From Limosilactobacillus urinaemulieris (GTDB lineage Bacteria > Bacillota > Bacilli > Lactobacillales > Lactobacillaceae): DNA of 64,000 nucleotides. The stretch lies in NCBI RefSeq assembly GCF_014838745.1, contig NZ_JABUXR010000008.1, positions 1-64,000 on the forward strand, given 5' to 3'. Positions within the stretch are counted from its first letter, which is position 1, and each line of letters starts with the position of its first letter. Shown piece by piece: positions 26,141-34,461 of this stretch. The notes below the pieces were generated by a model, which had not been told where the DNA came from, made no database searches, and saw only the letters and a program-made list of their open reading frames with translations. Position numbers and translations under genes: made by a program.

Positions 26141-27667
26141 ATGGCTGATCGATATACCGTAATTCGTCAAGCATTAAGTAAGCCGGAGTTAAACGCAAAG
26201 CTGTTTGCATCGGAGTTCGGACTAGAGGCAAAGAAGCACCGGGTATTAACTAATGGTCGAGCAAGTCGCTACCCATATCCAGAAGCGCTCCGTTCTCGTC
26301 GTCATAACCTATACTTGAATTCTGGCTTTACTGATAACATGATTGATTTCGAAACATCACCAGTTGTTGGCAGTAAAAATGCAGTTCGTCAATTGAAGAT
26401 GCTTGAACAGATTATGGTTGGTCAACTCCATGAGGATGAACGTCTATGGCCACTCAGTCTTGCGCCAGCACCTGTTTATAATCATGATTTAGATTACCTA
26501 ATGACTGCTAATACAAAGCCTTGGGATCGAGCTAATCATGATTATTTAGGTAAGAAGTACGGGATTACCCAAGAATTATTAGGCGATGTTCATGTTAATT
26601 TCAGCCTTAACAAGGGACTTTTACAATCCTTATATGATCAATTCTATAAGGATGAATATGATTCACTTGTTGATTTTCAAAATCATCTTTATTTTAAGAT
26701 GGCTCAGTGTTTTGTCCTTTACCAATGGCTATTCACTTACCTTTATGGTGCCAGTCCAGTTTCGGAAGATATGCATATTCCAGAACATCTTGAATTGCCA
26801 GTTCGTAGTTTGCGGTGTAGTGATTACGGTGATGATAACCTTTCTAATGAACAAGTCGGGTATAATTCATTAGAAGAACATTTTGCCAAGCTGCAGCAAT
26901 TTTTGGATGACGGGACATACTACAGTATTAAGGAGTTCTTTGGCCCTGTTCGCTGTCGGCGTCATAATCATGATGTTGGCGATTTACAGGGAATGCTGAC
27001 TAAGGGAATTAATTATCTGGAGTTTCGTTCGTTTGACCTTGATCCGCTTTCTCGGACAGGAGTTAGTGACGATACAATTAATTTCCTTGAGTTATTAATG
27101 ATTAATACATTAATTAAGCCGCTTCCGGATAATTTACCAGAAGAATTAGCTGCTGCCCGCAAGCTTAATAATGAAGTTGCACTCCAAAAGCCAAAGGAGC
27201 AAACTCCAGAGATGCACGAGGAAGCTATTAAGATTATTACTGAATTACAGGATTTAGTTGATGAATTTAATGCGCCGCGTGAATATCGGTTAGCCCTTAA
27301 ATTTGTGCAACGGCGGGTTGATGATCCTGCTTTAACAATTAGCGGTCAATTAGCGGACCAGATTGAAAACGGGAATTTACTTTCATTTGGATTAAAACTA
27401 GCTAATGATCGCTTTACTGCCAACATGAACATGACCCACCCGCTTCAAGCAATTAGTAATAAGTATTCCGATGATACGCAACGCTTGATTAAGGCAGCAA
27501 TTGAGTTGGGGGTAGATGTTTCATTTAATGATGATGGTGTAACCTTGACGGTTGGCGATCACGATGAAACGTATGAGGCTCAAGGAGACTTTGAGTTCCC
27601 TGATGGTCCACGTAAGTATATCTTAGATACATTCCCTGAAGCGGTTAAGTTCCAGGAACAACAATAA
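26141..27667 (+). CDS. gshA: Glutamate--cysteine ligase
   Basis: A 508-residue ATP-dependent ligase joining glutamate and cysteine to gamma-glutamylcysteine, the first step of glutathione synthesis. The N-terminal segment EFGLEAKKHRVLTNGRAS and the substrate-binding region DFETSPVVG are typical of the gram-positive GshA type. The middle has FGPVRCRRHNHD and NYLEFRSFDLDP (acidic residues for metal-ATP). At 508 residues it lacks the C-terminal ATP-grasp half of bifunctional GshAB; no separate glutathione synthetase is in this window. So gamma-glutamylcysteine itself may be the end product. GAGGTGATTTG precedes the ATG. Confidence 0.88.
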   Translation: MADRYTVIRQALSKPELNAKLFASEFGLEAKKHRVLTNGRASRYPYPEALRSRRHNLYLNSGFTDNMIDFETSPVVGSKNAVRQLKMLEQIMVGQLHEDERLWPLSLAPAPVYNHDLDYLMTANTKPWDRANHDYLGKKYGITQELLGDVHVNFSLNKGLLQSLYDQFYKDEYDSLVDFQNHLYFKMAQCFVLYQWLFTYLYGASPVSEDMHIPEHLELPVRSLRCSDYGDDNLSNEQVGYNSLEEHFAKLQQFLDDGTYYSIKEFFGPVRCRRHNHDVGDLQGMLTKGINYLEFRSFDLDPLSRTGVSDDTINFLELLMINTLIKPLPDNLPEELAAARKLNNEVALQKPKEQTPEMHEEAIKIITELQDLVDEFNAPREYRLALKFVQRRVDDPALTISGQLADQIENGNLLSFGLKLANDRFTANMNMTHPLQAISNKYSDDTQRLIKAAIELGVDVSFNDDGVTLTVGDHDETYEAQGDFEFPDGPRKYILDTFPEAVKFQEQQ

Positions 27668-27680
27668 ATTATGAATAATG

Positions 27681-27712
27681 GGGCCTCACAATTCCTTGTG
27701 GTGCCCTTTTTT
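27681..27712 (+). terminator. Intrinsic terminator after gshA
   Basis: GGGC-xx-CACAA pairs with TTGTG-xx-GCCC, followed by six T. Confidence 0.75.
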
Positions 27713-27729
27713 GGTTAAGGAGGAGCAAG

Positions 27730-28659
27730 ATGCGGAAGATTGGAATTATTGGCTTGGGACATATCGGACGATTATTAGCGCATACCCTAGTCATAACTGG
27801 CAAAGCAGACCAGTTAGTTTTAATCGATCAAGATGATGAGTTGGCTGTTGGTTTGAAAGCAGATTTAGAAAATGCTCAAACTGCCTTGATGTCAAGAACT
27901 ATAATCATAATTCAAGATTACGCAGCCTTAAGAAATGCGGATATTTTGGTAACAGCATTCGGTGATAGTCAACTTCTTCAAGAACAACAGATGGCAGAAT
28001 TATCGCGTAATGGACAAACTATTGATCAGATTGCACCACGGGTTAGGCAAAGCGGCTTCTCAGGAATCGTCTTTAATATTAGTGATCCGAACGAAGCAAT
28101 TACCGCCTACCTTCAACAGCAACTTGCCTTGCCACCGAAACAGGTAATCGGAATTGGGACAACAATTGATACCATGCGAATGCGTCAGGCAGTTGCCAAA
28201 GGCGCGCAAGTATCGTCACAGAATGTTAGTGGCTTTGTTTATGGTCAGCATAACGGTGAAAAAGTATTTGCGTGGTCAACGGTAACCGTTAATGGTCAAA
28301 ATTTAGAAAAGGTGATTAACGGTCACCACCTTGATCAGAATAAATTAAGAGTTAACGCTGATATGGATAATTGGTACACCCTAAAAGGACTTGGCTATAA
28401 TGCAAGTGCTGTTGTCACTTGGACTCTTCAGATTATTTCTGTAATTTTAGGAAGTGGTAATTTGACCGTCCCGTTAGCAATTTATCAACCACAGTACGAA
28501 TGTTACGTTAGTTTTCCAACGCTGATTAATCGTCATGGCCAAGGTAATCCGATATTATTGAATTTATATCCTGTAGAAGAAGCTGCTGTTAAAACAGCAA
28601 CAAGTGCAATCCAACAGCAAATCGCGTTCTTGCAACAAGGAGGGAAAGAAAATGATTAA
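27730..28659 (+). CDS. L-2-hydroxyacid dehydrogenase (LDH/HicDH-like)
   Basis: A 309-residue NAD-dependent dehydrogenase of the L-lactate dehydrogenase superfamily. The Rossmann loop is GIIGLGHIGRLLAHTL and the NAD-discriminating Asp is in LVLIDQDD. Substrate-binding residues are in NISDPNEA and GTTIDTMRMR (Arg), and the catalytic His is in YGQHNGE. The sequence departs from canonical Ldh (no GASS-like loop; DSQLLQEQQ in the mobile loop), so 2-hydroxyisocaproate-type substrates are likely. GGAGG lies just before the ATG. It overlaps the next gene by eight bases. Confidence 0.82.
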   Translation: MRKIGIIGLGHIGRLLAHTLVITGKADQLVLIDQDDELAVGLKADLENAQTALMSRTIIIIQDYAALRNADILVTAFGDSQLLQEQQMAELSRNGQTIDQIAPRVRQSGFSGIVFNISDPNEAITAYLQQQLALPPKQVIGIGTTIDTMRMRQAVAKGAQVSSQNVSGFVYGQHNGEKVFAWSTVTVNGQNLEKVINGHHLDQNKLRVNADMDNWYTLKGLGYNASAVVTWTLQIISVILGSGNLTVPLAIYQPQYECYVSFPTLINRHGQGNPILLNLYPVEEAAVKTATSAIQQQIAFLQQGGKEND

Positions 28660-29221
28660 TTCATTAGCTGTATATTGTGGTGCAAGGGATGGTAATGATC
28701 AGAAATATTTAACAGCAGCGCGACAGCTGGGTGAATGGATGGCTGCCCACCAAATTGATTTAGTTTATGGCGGTGGTCAATTTGGTTTAATGGGTGCCGT
28801 TGCTAATGGGGTTCTTGATAATGGCGGAACTGTTCATGGCATTATTACCGAAACTCTTGCTAGTCGGGGAGCAGCCTATAAAAAAATTCAGGATCTCAAA
28901 ATTGTTCCTGATATGGATCACCGAAAGGAAAAAATGATGGCAATGGCTGACAGAATGTTGGCTCTTCCTGGTGGGATTGGAACTCTTGAAGAGATCAGTC
29001 AAGCTGCTTCGTGGATTACAATTGGTGAGAATCCGAAACCAGTTGCCTTTTATAATCAGGACGGGTTTTATTCACCACTTGAACAGGTGCTTAAACGCAT
29101 GAGCCATGAAGGTTTTCTCGAGAAGATTTACCTTGATAGCATGTACTTTAGTGATGACTTTGATCAAATCCTTGACTTCATGGAGCATTACCATGCACCG
29201 AAGTATAGGACGTATGAGTAA
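28652..29221 (+). CDS. LOG family protein (TIGR00730, Rossmann fold)
   Basis: A 189-residue LOG-like protein. The family cleaves nucleoside 5'-monophosphates to base and ribose 5-phosphate (cytokinin-activating phosphoribohydrolase). Both signatures are present: YGGGQFGLMG in the first half and LPGGIGTLEEISQ (PGGxGTxxE) in the second. It starts at ATG 28652 after GGAGGG, eight bases inside the dehydrogenase gene. Its biological substrate is uncertain. Confidence 0.87.
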   Translation: MINSLAVYCGARDGNDQKYLTAARQLGEWMAAHQIDLVYGGGQFGLMGAVANGVLDNGGTVHGIITETLASRGAAYKKIQDLKIVPDMDHRKEKMMAMADRMLALPGGIGTLEEISQAASWITIGENPKPVAFYNQDGFYSPLEQVLKRMSHEGFLEKIYLDSMYFSDDFDQILDFMEHYHAPKYRTYE

Positions 29222-29289
29222 GATGCAAATGCAAGCCGTGACGGGTTAGCAACTGAGCACTAGGAGGAAGTTGCCCCTACCAATCAACT

Positions 29290-29700
29290 TCAATATTTTC
29301 GATCAAAAAAAGCCACAATCATCATCGTGGCTTTTTTTAGTGGTTGAATTGTATAAACTTGATCGTCAGCCTCGTCAATTAATGAAACAGGACGCTGATC
29401 ATTTGCTTGAATTGTAATATGATAGCCAAATTTATCAAGGTAAACTAATTTATCTTCACGAACTAGTTGAACTGTTGCGGGAATTTCTTGATTATCAATT
29501 CCCAATTTTAGTTCTGGAGAGATGGTAATTTTATGGGTTCGGTTGCGTTCTTGATCATAATATTGCCAAGTTCCGGCATAAAATATTGGCAACGCAGCCG
29601 ATGTGTTACTTTTCTTCGCGTGACTGAACCCTAACGTACTAGAGAGCCCAGCCATTAATCCCGCGCCGAAAAGTAGCATTCCCTTTTCTTCATATTCCAT
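29290..29700 (-). CDS. DUF4828 domain protein
   Basis: A 136-residue protein with one N-terminal hydrophobic segment ([18 protein letters not shown]) and a strand-rich domain ([21 protein letters not shown] ... [18 protein letters not shown]), matching DUF4828 of lactobacilli; function unknown. GAGGAG precedes ATG 29700. Oddly, the last codons of the gene include a terminator-like hairpin at 29305-29338. Confidence 0.75.
   Translation of the reverse strand: MEYEEKGMLLFGAGLMAGLSSTLGFSHAKKSNTSAALPIFYAGTWQYYDQERNRTHKITISPELKLGIDNQEIPATVQLVREDKLVYLDKFGYHITIQANDQRPVSLIDEADDQVYTIQPLKKATMMIVAFFDRKY
29305..29338. terminator. Bidirectional terminator inside a coding 3' end
   Basis: The 12-base arms AAAAAAAGCCAC and GTGGCTTTTTTT are perfect and surround a 10-base loop. 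The hairpin lies within the last codons of the minus-strand DUF4828 gene and can also stop the plus-strand LOG-family transcript. Confidence 0.75.
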
Positions 29701-29850
29701 CAATCTCCTCAATTATGTGATAAGTCATTTTTCTACAAACTTATTATACACATAATTATATGATCGAAAGATTTCATTTCTGTTAAAAACAAACAATAAT
29801 TGGTATGATTAATGTAACAAGTTAAATATCTGATAAGGGAGTTGGCTTAA

Positions 29851-30870
29851 ATGCTTAAGTTAGGAATTATTGGAACACATATTATTACGGATCAAATGTT
29901 AGATGCTGCTAAGACTACTGGTAAGTATCAATTAACCGCGGTCTATTCACGGACACTAGATCGGGCTAAGGAATTTGGTCAGCCATACGGTGCCACAGAA
30001 TTTTATGATGATCTTGAAAAATTCTTTGAAGATGGTGACTTTGACGTTGTCTACATCGCGTCACCAAATAGCTTGCATTACCAACAGGCACGCTTAGCAA
30101 TTGAAAATGATAAGTTTGTGATTGTTGAAAAGCCAGCGTTTGTAAACCCAAGTGAATTTTCCGGGATTCAATCCTTACTGGCAGCCCACCCGAAGGCACG
30201 ATTGGTGGAAGCTGCTCGTCATATTCATACGCCGCTCTATAAGGAAGGACTAAAAAAAGTTGATGAAATGAAGGAGCATTATGTTCAAGGCGCAACGATC
30301 ACTGTGATGAAGTACTCCTCACGGTATGACAAGGTCTTGGCAGGGGAAGAGCCTTATCCAAATATTTTTACCTTGAAGTATGCTGGTGGGGCTTTAATGG
30401 ATCTCGGTGTTTACGCAGTTTATGGTGCATTGACAATGTTTGGTCAGCCGCAATCGGTTGTCTATTACCCGACTCTATGCAAGACAGGGGTTGATGCTAA
30501 GGGCGTTGCCATTTTGAACTATGACAAATTTAGTATGACCTTAAACTTTGGTAAGACAGCCAACTCATACTTGCCATCCGAAGTTTATGGCTTAAAGGAC
30601 ACTCTCGTTTTTGATAGTATTTTTGAAACGCAAAAGGTAACATATTACGATGCCGATAAGAAAGCGCACCAACTTGATGCACCGGTAGAGAAGAATTCAA
30701 TGACAGATGAAATGAACGACTTCGCTGACTTGTTCAATGATCCAGATAATGAAGAACAAATGAAGAAGTACAAGGGCTGGATGGATCTTTCAGAAATGGT
30801 TAACTCCGTAATGTACTCACTTCGGCAATCAGCTCAATTAGAATTTCCGGCAGATAAAGATCAAGAATAG
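29851..30870 (+). CDS. Gfo/Idh/MocA family oxidoreductase
   Basis: A 339-residue NAD(P)-dependent oxidoreductase. The N-terminal Rossmann loop is GIIGTHIITDQML, slightly unusual for the GxGxxG pattern. The signature IVEKPAF (EKP) and the second-domain GGALMDLGVYAVYG with its Asp are present. The substrate is probably a sugar or cyclitol derivative and cannot be told. GGGAG precedes the ATG. It ends 14 bases before the helicase gene, likely one transcript. Confidence 0.87.
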   Translation: MLKLGIIGTHIITDQMLDAAKTTGKYQLTAVYSRTLDRAKEFGQPYGATEFYDDLEKFFEDGDFDVVYIASPNSLHYQQARLAIENDKFVIVEKPAFVNPSEFSGIQSLLAAHPKARLVEAARHIHTPLYKEGLKKVDEMKEHYVQGATITVMKYSSRYDKVLAGEEPYPNIFTLKYAGGALMDLGVYAVYGALTMFGQPQSVVYYPTLCKTGVDAKGVAILNYDKFSMTLNFGKTANSYLPSEVYGLKDTLVFDSIFETQKVTYYDADKKAHQLDAPVEKNSMTDEMNDFADLFNDPDNEEQMKKYKGWMDLSEMVNSVMYSLRQSAQLEFPADKDQE

Positions 30871-30884
30871 GATGGGGATAACAT

Positions 30885-32189
30885 TTGATCGAACAATTTC
30901 AAGAAAAATTCAACCAGCAATTTAACCAACCGACTGCAATCCAAGAGGCGGTTGCCAAGCCATTAGCTGAGGATAAGTCAATTCTCGGCATCGCGCCTAC
31001 TGGTTCAGGAAAGACGTTGGCAGTTACCTTGCCGCTCCTTCCTAAAATTATGCCTGGAGCTGGCACCCAGCTACTAGTTCTCGCACCATCACAGGAATTA
31101 GCGATTCAGACAACTCGTGTAATGCGTGAATGGGCTAATATTATTGGCGTTAAAGTTCTCGCGTTAACAGGTGGTGCTAACCTTCGTCGACAAGTGATGA
31201 AGCTGCGTAAACATCCGGATGTCGTTGTCGGTACTCCCGGTCGAGTTCTTCATATGTTGGATAATCGCCACCTCAAACTTGGTCATCTTCAGACAATGGT
31301 CATTGATGAGGCCGATGATCTATTGCGTGACGATACCTTAGCCGTTGTTGAAGATATTGAACGTGCTACACCATTAAGTGCTCAGTTAGCATTTTTTTCT
31401 GCTACTAAGTCACCAGTGTTTAAGCAACTTTCAGTAATGTTCGGTCGGGATATCTTAACCCTTGATGTTACCGATAGTGATCATACTCGGGGAACTGTTC
31501 GGCACGGGTATATTGATGCACGGACTAATGCTCAAAAGACCGCTGTTCTTCGTCGATTGACCAGCATCAAAGATTTTCGTGGTCTAGTTTTCTTCAATAG
31601 TACCCGGACGCTACATTATGCTGCTAGTCGTCTTCGCCATGAACATATGGCAATCGGGACTTTGGGTGGTCGCCAAAAGCAAACGCAACGTGAAAAGGCG
31701 ATGCGGATGTTTCGGAAACGCCAGATTAAACTATTGTTGACAACAGATGTTGCCGCTCGAGGAATTGATATTCCTAAACTTCCAGCTGTTATTAATTTTG
31801 ATTTGCCAACAGAAACGAATACTTATATTCACCGGGTTGGTCGGACTGGTCGACAAGGAGAACCGGGATTAGTGATTAATCTGGGGGATGATCATGATAT
31901 TCGCGATTTAAAAAAGGTAGTGCAACCAACTGATTATCAGTTAGAGCACCTCTACATTGATAATGATCAGATTACGGATCAAAAACCACAAAGCGGGCAA
32001 AGGTCAGTTTCAGTTCGGCGACAAAACAGTCGACAATTACAACAAGAGCAGTGGAGTGACAGTACGAATGTTGAAAAAACTGTTCATCACACTCTTGGTA
32101 AGCCGACAAAGCCAAAGAAAAAGCCCCATAAGAAGAACCGGAAGAATAAGGGGATTCGTCTTAAGCACCGTCGTAAGAGTGGCATGTAA
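30885..32189 (+). CDS. DEAD/DEAH box RNA helicase
   Basis: A 434-residue ATP-dependent RNA helicase. Motifs in order: Q-motif region FNQPTAIQEAVAKPL, motif I APTGSGKT, Ia APSQELA, Ib GTPGRVLHML, II IDEADD, III FFSATKS, then V TTDVAARGIDIP and VI HRVGRTGRQG. The C-terminal 65 residues are a Lys/Arg/Gln-rich tail (KPTKPKKKPHKKNRKNKG) for RNA binding. The start is TTG 30885. It probably acts in ribosome assembly or mRNA turnover, as CshB-like proteins do. Confidence 0.9.
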   Translation: MIEQFQEKFNQQFNQPTAIQEAVAKPLAEDKSILGIAPTGSGKTLAVTLPLLPKIMPGAGTQLLVLAPSQELAIQTTRVMREWANIIGVKVLALTGGANLRRQVMKLRKHPDVVVGTPGRVLHMLDNRHLKLGHLQTMVIDEADDLLRDDTLAVVEDIERATPLSAQLAFFSATKSPVFKQLSVMFGRDILTLDVTDSDHTRGTVRHGYIDARTNAQKTAVLRRLTSIKDFRGLVFFNSTRTLHYAASRLRHEHMAIGTLGGRQKQTQREKAMRMFRKRQIKLLLTTDVAARGIDIPKLPAVINFDLPTETNTYIHRVGRTGRQGEPGLVINLGDDHDIRDLKKVVQPTDYQLEHLYIDNDQITDQKPQSGQRSVSVRRQNSRQLQQEQWSDSTNVEKTVHHTLGKPTKPKKKPHKKNRKNKGIRLKHRRKSGM

Positions 32190-32218
32190 TTGAGGCGGTA
32201 CTTTGAATAATTAACGAA

Positions 32219-32270
32219 AAAGAGTAAAATTACCTTTACGAGTTCAGCCGTAAATGCGATAATACTCTTT
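32219..32270 (+). terminator. Nested hairpin between helicase and tRNA
   Basis: AAAGAGTA pairs with TACTCTTT, enclosing an inner TTTACG/CGTAAA stem. The T-run is short. It may end the helicase transcript or structure the tRNA precursor. Confidence 0.5.
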
Positions 32271-32274
32271 GTCT

Positions 32275-32347
32275 GGTCCTATAGTATAACTGGATAGTAC
32301 ATCCGCCTCCTAAGCGGCCGATTCCGGTTCGATTCCGGATGGGACCA
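32275..32347 (+). tRNA. tRNA-Arg (anticodon CCT)
   Basis: A 73-base cloverleaf. The acceptor is GGTCCTA/TGGGACC with discriminator A. The D stem is GTAT/GTAC, and the anticodon loop is CTCCTAA. The T stem is TCCGG/CCGGA with loop TTCGATT. The outermost anticodon-stem pair (T-C) is a mismatch. CCA is not encoded. It reads AGG codons. Confidence 0.92.
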
Positions 32348-32493
32348 TTTTGACTTAACCTAGGTAAGAAAAGATGTTTTTAACAATGTGTTTTCTTATC
32401 TATTTTTTTGGACTATTTTAGCGGTGCAATGAGTCATTGCTAGTAATGCTTATCGTTACTCGATATACTTAATCCAAAAATAAGGAGAGACCA

Positions 32494-33111
32494 ATGAAAT
32501 TTGGAGAACAAATTAAAGGACGACGACAGGAGTTAGATTTGACACAAGCTGAGGTGGCCGAAAAGTTATTCGTCACTCGACAAGCAGTGTCCAATTGGGA
32601 GCACAATAAAACATATCCTGATTTGAATATGCTTGTAAAAATTAGTAATGTTTATCAAATTTCGATTGATTCTCTATTAAGGGAGGACCAAAAGTTGAAG
32701 GATTATTTAGAACAAGGGAGAGCAATGAATTCGTTTAGTGTCTCTTATGGCTTTATTTGGGTAATGTTTGGGCTTAGTTATCTTCTTGATGATTCAACAA
32801 AAGGTGGCAGGATTGCTTGGGATGGCATGGCAGCAATCTTTCTTCTTGCCATGATTTATGAAGAACTAGTAACACCTTTTTTTCTTGGGATCAACCGACG
32901 CACATTTTATCGGAGTGGTAAACGGCCTGACGAAAAATTATCAATTTTTGCTAAATTGTTTTACGGAGTATTTGTTTTAGCCGTTATTGTTAGCGTGATT
33001 CTGGTTCATCAGGGAATGTCAGGACGCTATGCATTGTCAGTTTTAACTATATTGGTAGGAGTTCAGTATCTCTTACGAAAATATATGTTTCAAGAAAGTA
33101 AAACTGATTAA
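32494..33111 (+). CDS. XRE family regulator with four membrane segments
   Basis: A 205-residue protein: an N-terminal XRE helix-turn-helix (GEQIKGRRQELDLTQAEVAEKLFVTRQAVSNWEHN) over residues 4-60, then a hydrophobic C-terminal half with four likely membrane helices (about 85-100, 112-132, 155-175, 180-198). This type of membrane-anchored XRE protein is common in lactobacilli; targets unknown. AAGGAGAG precedes the ATG. Confidence 0.83.
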   Translation: MKFGEQIKGRRQELDLTQAEVAEKLFVTRQAVSNWEHNKTYPDLNMLVKISNVYQISIDSLLREDQKLKDYLEQGRAMNSFSVSYGFIWVMFGLSYLLDDSTKGGRIAWDGMAAIFLLAMIYEELVTPFFLGINRRTFYRSGKRPDEKLSIFAKLFYGVFVLAVIVSVILVHQGMSGRYALSVLTILVGVQYLLRKYMFQESKTD

Positions 33112-33132
33112 CCGTGAGAAATTAGATCTACT

Positions 33133-33146
33133 ATTTCCCGGGAAAT
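33133..33146 (+). promoter_or_regulatory. ATTTCCYRGGAAAT palindrome, copy 4
   Basis: ATTTCCCGGGAAAT followed by AAAG, 83 bases upstream of the UDP-GlcNAc 2-epimerase start. It is identical to copy 3. Confidence 0.5.
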
Positions 33147-33228
33147 AAAGTTTATCCGGAGTAAATTTTCCCAGATATTATTAAATGTTGTACAATTAAA
33201 ATAGTATTTTTGCAAAGGAGTTGTCACT

Positions 33229-34356
33229 GTGCAGAAGCCATTCAAAATTATGCTTTTATTTGGGACGCGTGCTGAAGCAATTAAGCTTGCACCAATTATC
33301 GAGCAAATGAAACGGTTTCCAAGTACTTGGAAACCATCAATTGTCATTGCTGCCCAACAGCGACGCCCGCTCCTTCAACAAACGATGGAGTTCTTGAATT
33401 TAACGGCAGATTTTGACTTAGATCTTTCTGGCCTAAAGAATACTGATTATGCTGAACAGTTAAGCAAGCTAATCCATAACCTTGATAACGTTATTAACGC
33501 TGGCCAACCGGATATGCTTTTAGTAGTGGGGGATGCAGTTACTAGTTTAGCTGCTAGTCTAGTAAGCTTTTACAACCATCTTCCGTTAGGACACGTTGAG
33601 GCGGGATTGCGGACTTATGACAAGTACCTACCATTTCCAGATGAAATGCACCGGCGGATTACAGATAATTTAGCTGACCTTTACTTTGCCCCAACAACTC
33701 GGGCCCGGGATAATTTGTTAAGTGAACACCACTCTGCTCAACAAATCTATGTGACCGGTAACCCGGTAATTGATTCCGTTAAGGAGCGATTAACAACTAA
33801 TTTTCAGAGTGATCTCCTTGAACAGATTCCCGATGATCACCGCATTATTATTTTAACGATGCAACGGGTTGAAAGTATTGGTGCGCCAATGAAACGGGTC
33901 TTTCATACAATGAGAGATATTGTGGAGACCAATGAGGATGTTGACTTAATCTATCCGGTTTATCCCAATAGCGAGGTAATGAGTCTTGCTGATGAAGTAC
34001 TGGGGAATAAAGAGCGGATTCATTTAATTCAGCCGCTTAATCATGGCGATTTCTTAAATCTTGCTGCACGGTGTGACTTTATTGTGACTGATTCTGGTGG
34101 GATTCAAGAGGAAGCGCCAGCTATTCATAAACCGGTTTTGCTTCTGCGAGAAAAAACAGAACGACAGGAAGCCGTCGATGTTGGTGCCGTTAAAGTTGTT
34201 GGTACTGATCCAACAAGTATTCAACAGGCTGTCTTTACACTTTTGAACGATCATAAAGCCTATAAAAAAATGGATCAGGCAGAGAACCCGTTTGGCGATG
34301 GTCATGCTAGTGAACGGATCCTTGATATTATTGAAAATTACCTTAGTAAGAAGTAA
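33229..34356 (+). CDS. wecB: UDP-N-acetylglucosamine 2-epimerase (non-hydrolysing)
   Basis: A 375-residue enzyme converting UDP-GlcNAc to UDP-ManNAc, a precursor of wall teichoic acid linkage units and some polysaccharides. Motifs: LFGTRAEAIKLAP at the N-terminus, GHVEAGLRT, VTGNPVIDSV and DSGGIQEEAP for UDP binding. The start is GTG 33229 with AAAGGAG upstream. It is a single gene, preceded by palindrome copy 4 and followed by dispersed hairpin repeat copy 2. It is separated from the polysaccharide cluster by 8.5 kb. Confidence 0.93.
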   Translation: MQKPFKIMLLFGTRAEAIKLAPIIEQMKRFPSTWKPSIVIAAQQRRPLLQQTMEFLNLTADFDLDLSGLKNTDYAEQLSKLIHNLDNVINAGQPDMLLVVGDAVTSLAASLVSFYNHLPLGHVEAGLRTYDKYLPFPDEMHRRITDNLADLYFAPTTRARDNLLSEHHSAQQIYVTGNPVIDSVKERLTTNFQSDLLEQIPDDHRIIILTMQRVESIGAPMKRVFHTMRDIVETNEDVDLIYPVYPNSEVMSLADEVLGNKERIHLIQPLNHGDFLNLAARCDFIVTDSGGIQEEAPAIHKPVLLLREKTERQEAVDVGAVKVVGTDPTSIQQAVFTLLNDHKAYKKMDQAENPFGDGHASERILDIIENYLSKK

Positions 34357-34358
34357 GG

Positions 34359-34461
34359 GAGCGCAAATAGGGTTCCAGAGTTCGGTTATACCGGACACTG
34401 GAACCCTATTTGCATACCGCGCTGTTCGTATTTGGACTTGATAAAAGTACTTATGTCATAA
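34359..34461. repeat. Dispersed hairpin repeat, copy 2
   Basis: It is almost identical to 15463-15574: GAGCGCAAATAGGGTTCC, a hairpin with GGGTTCCAG/CTGGAACCC arms, then TACCGCG, GTTCGTATTTG and TTATGTCATA. It begins three bases after the wecB stop codon and touches the 3' end of the minus-strand Rpn-like gene. Confidence 0.8.
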
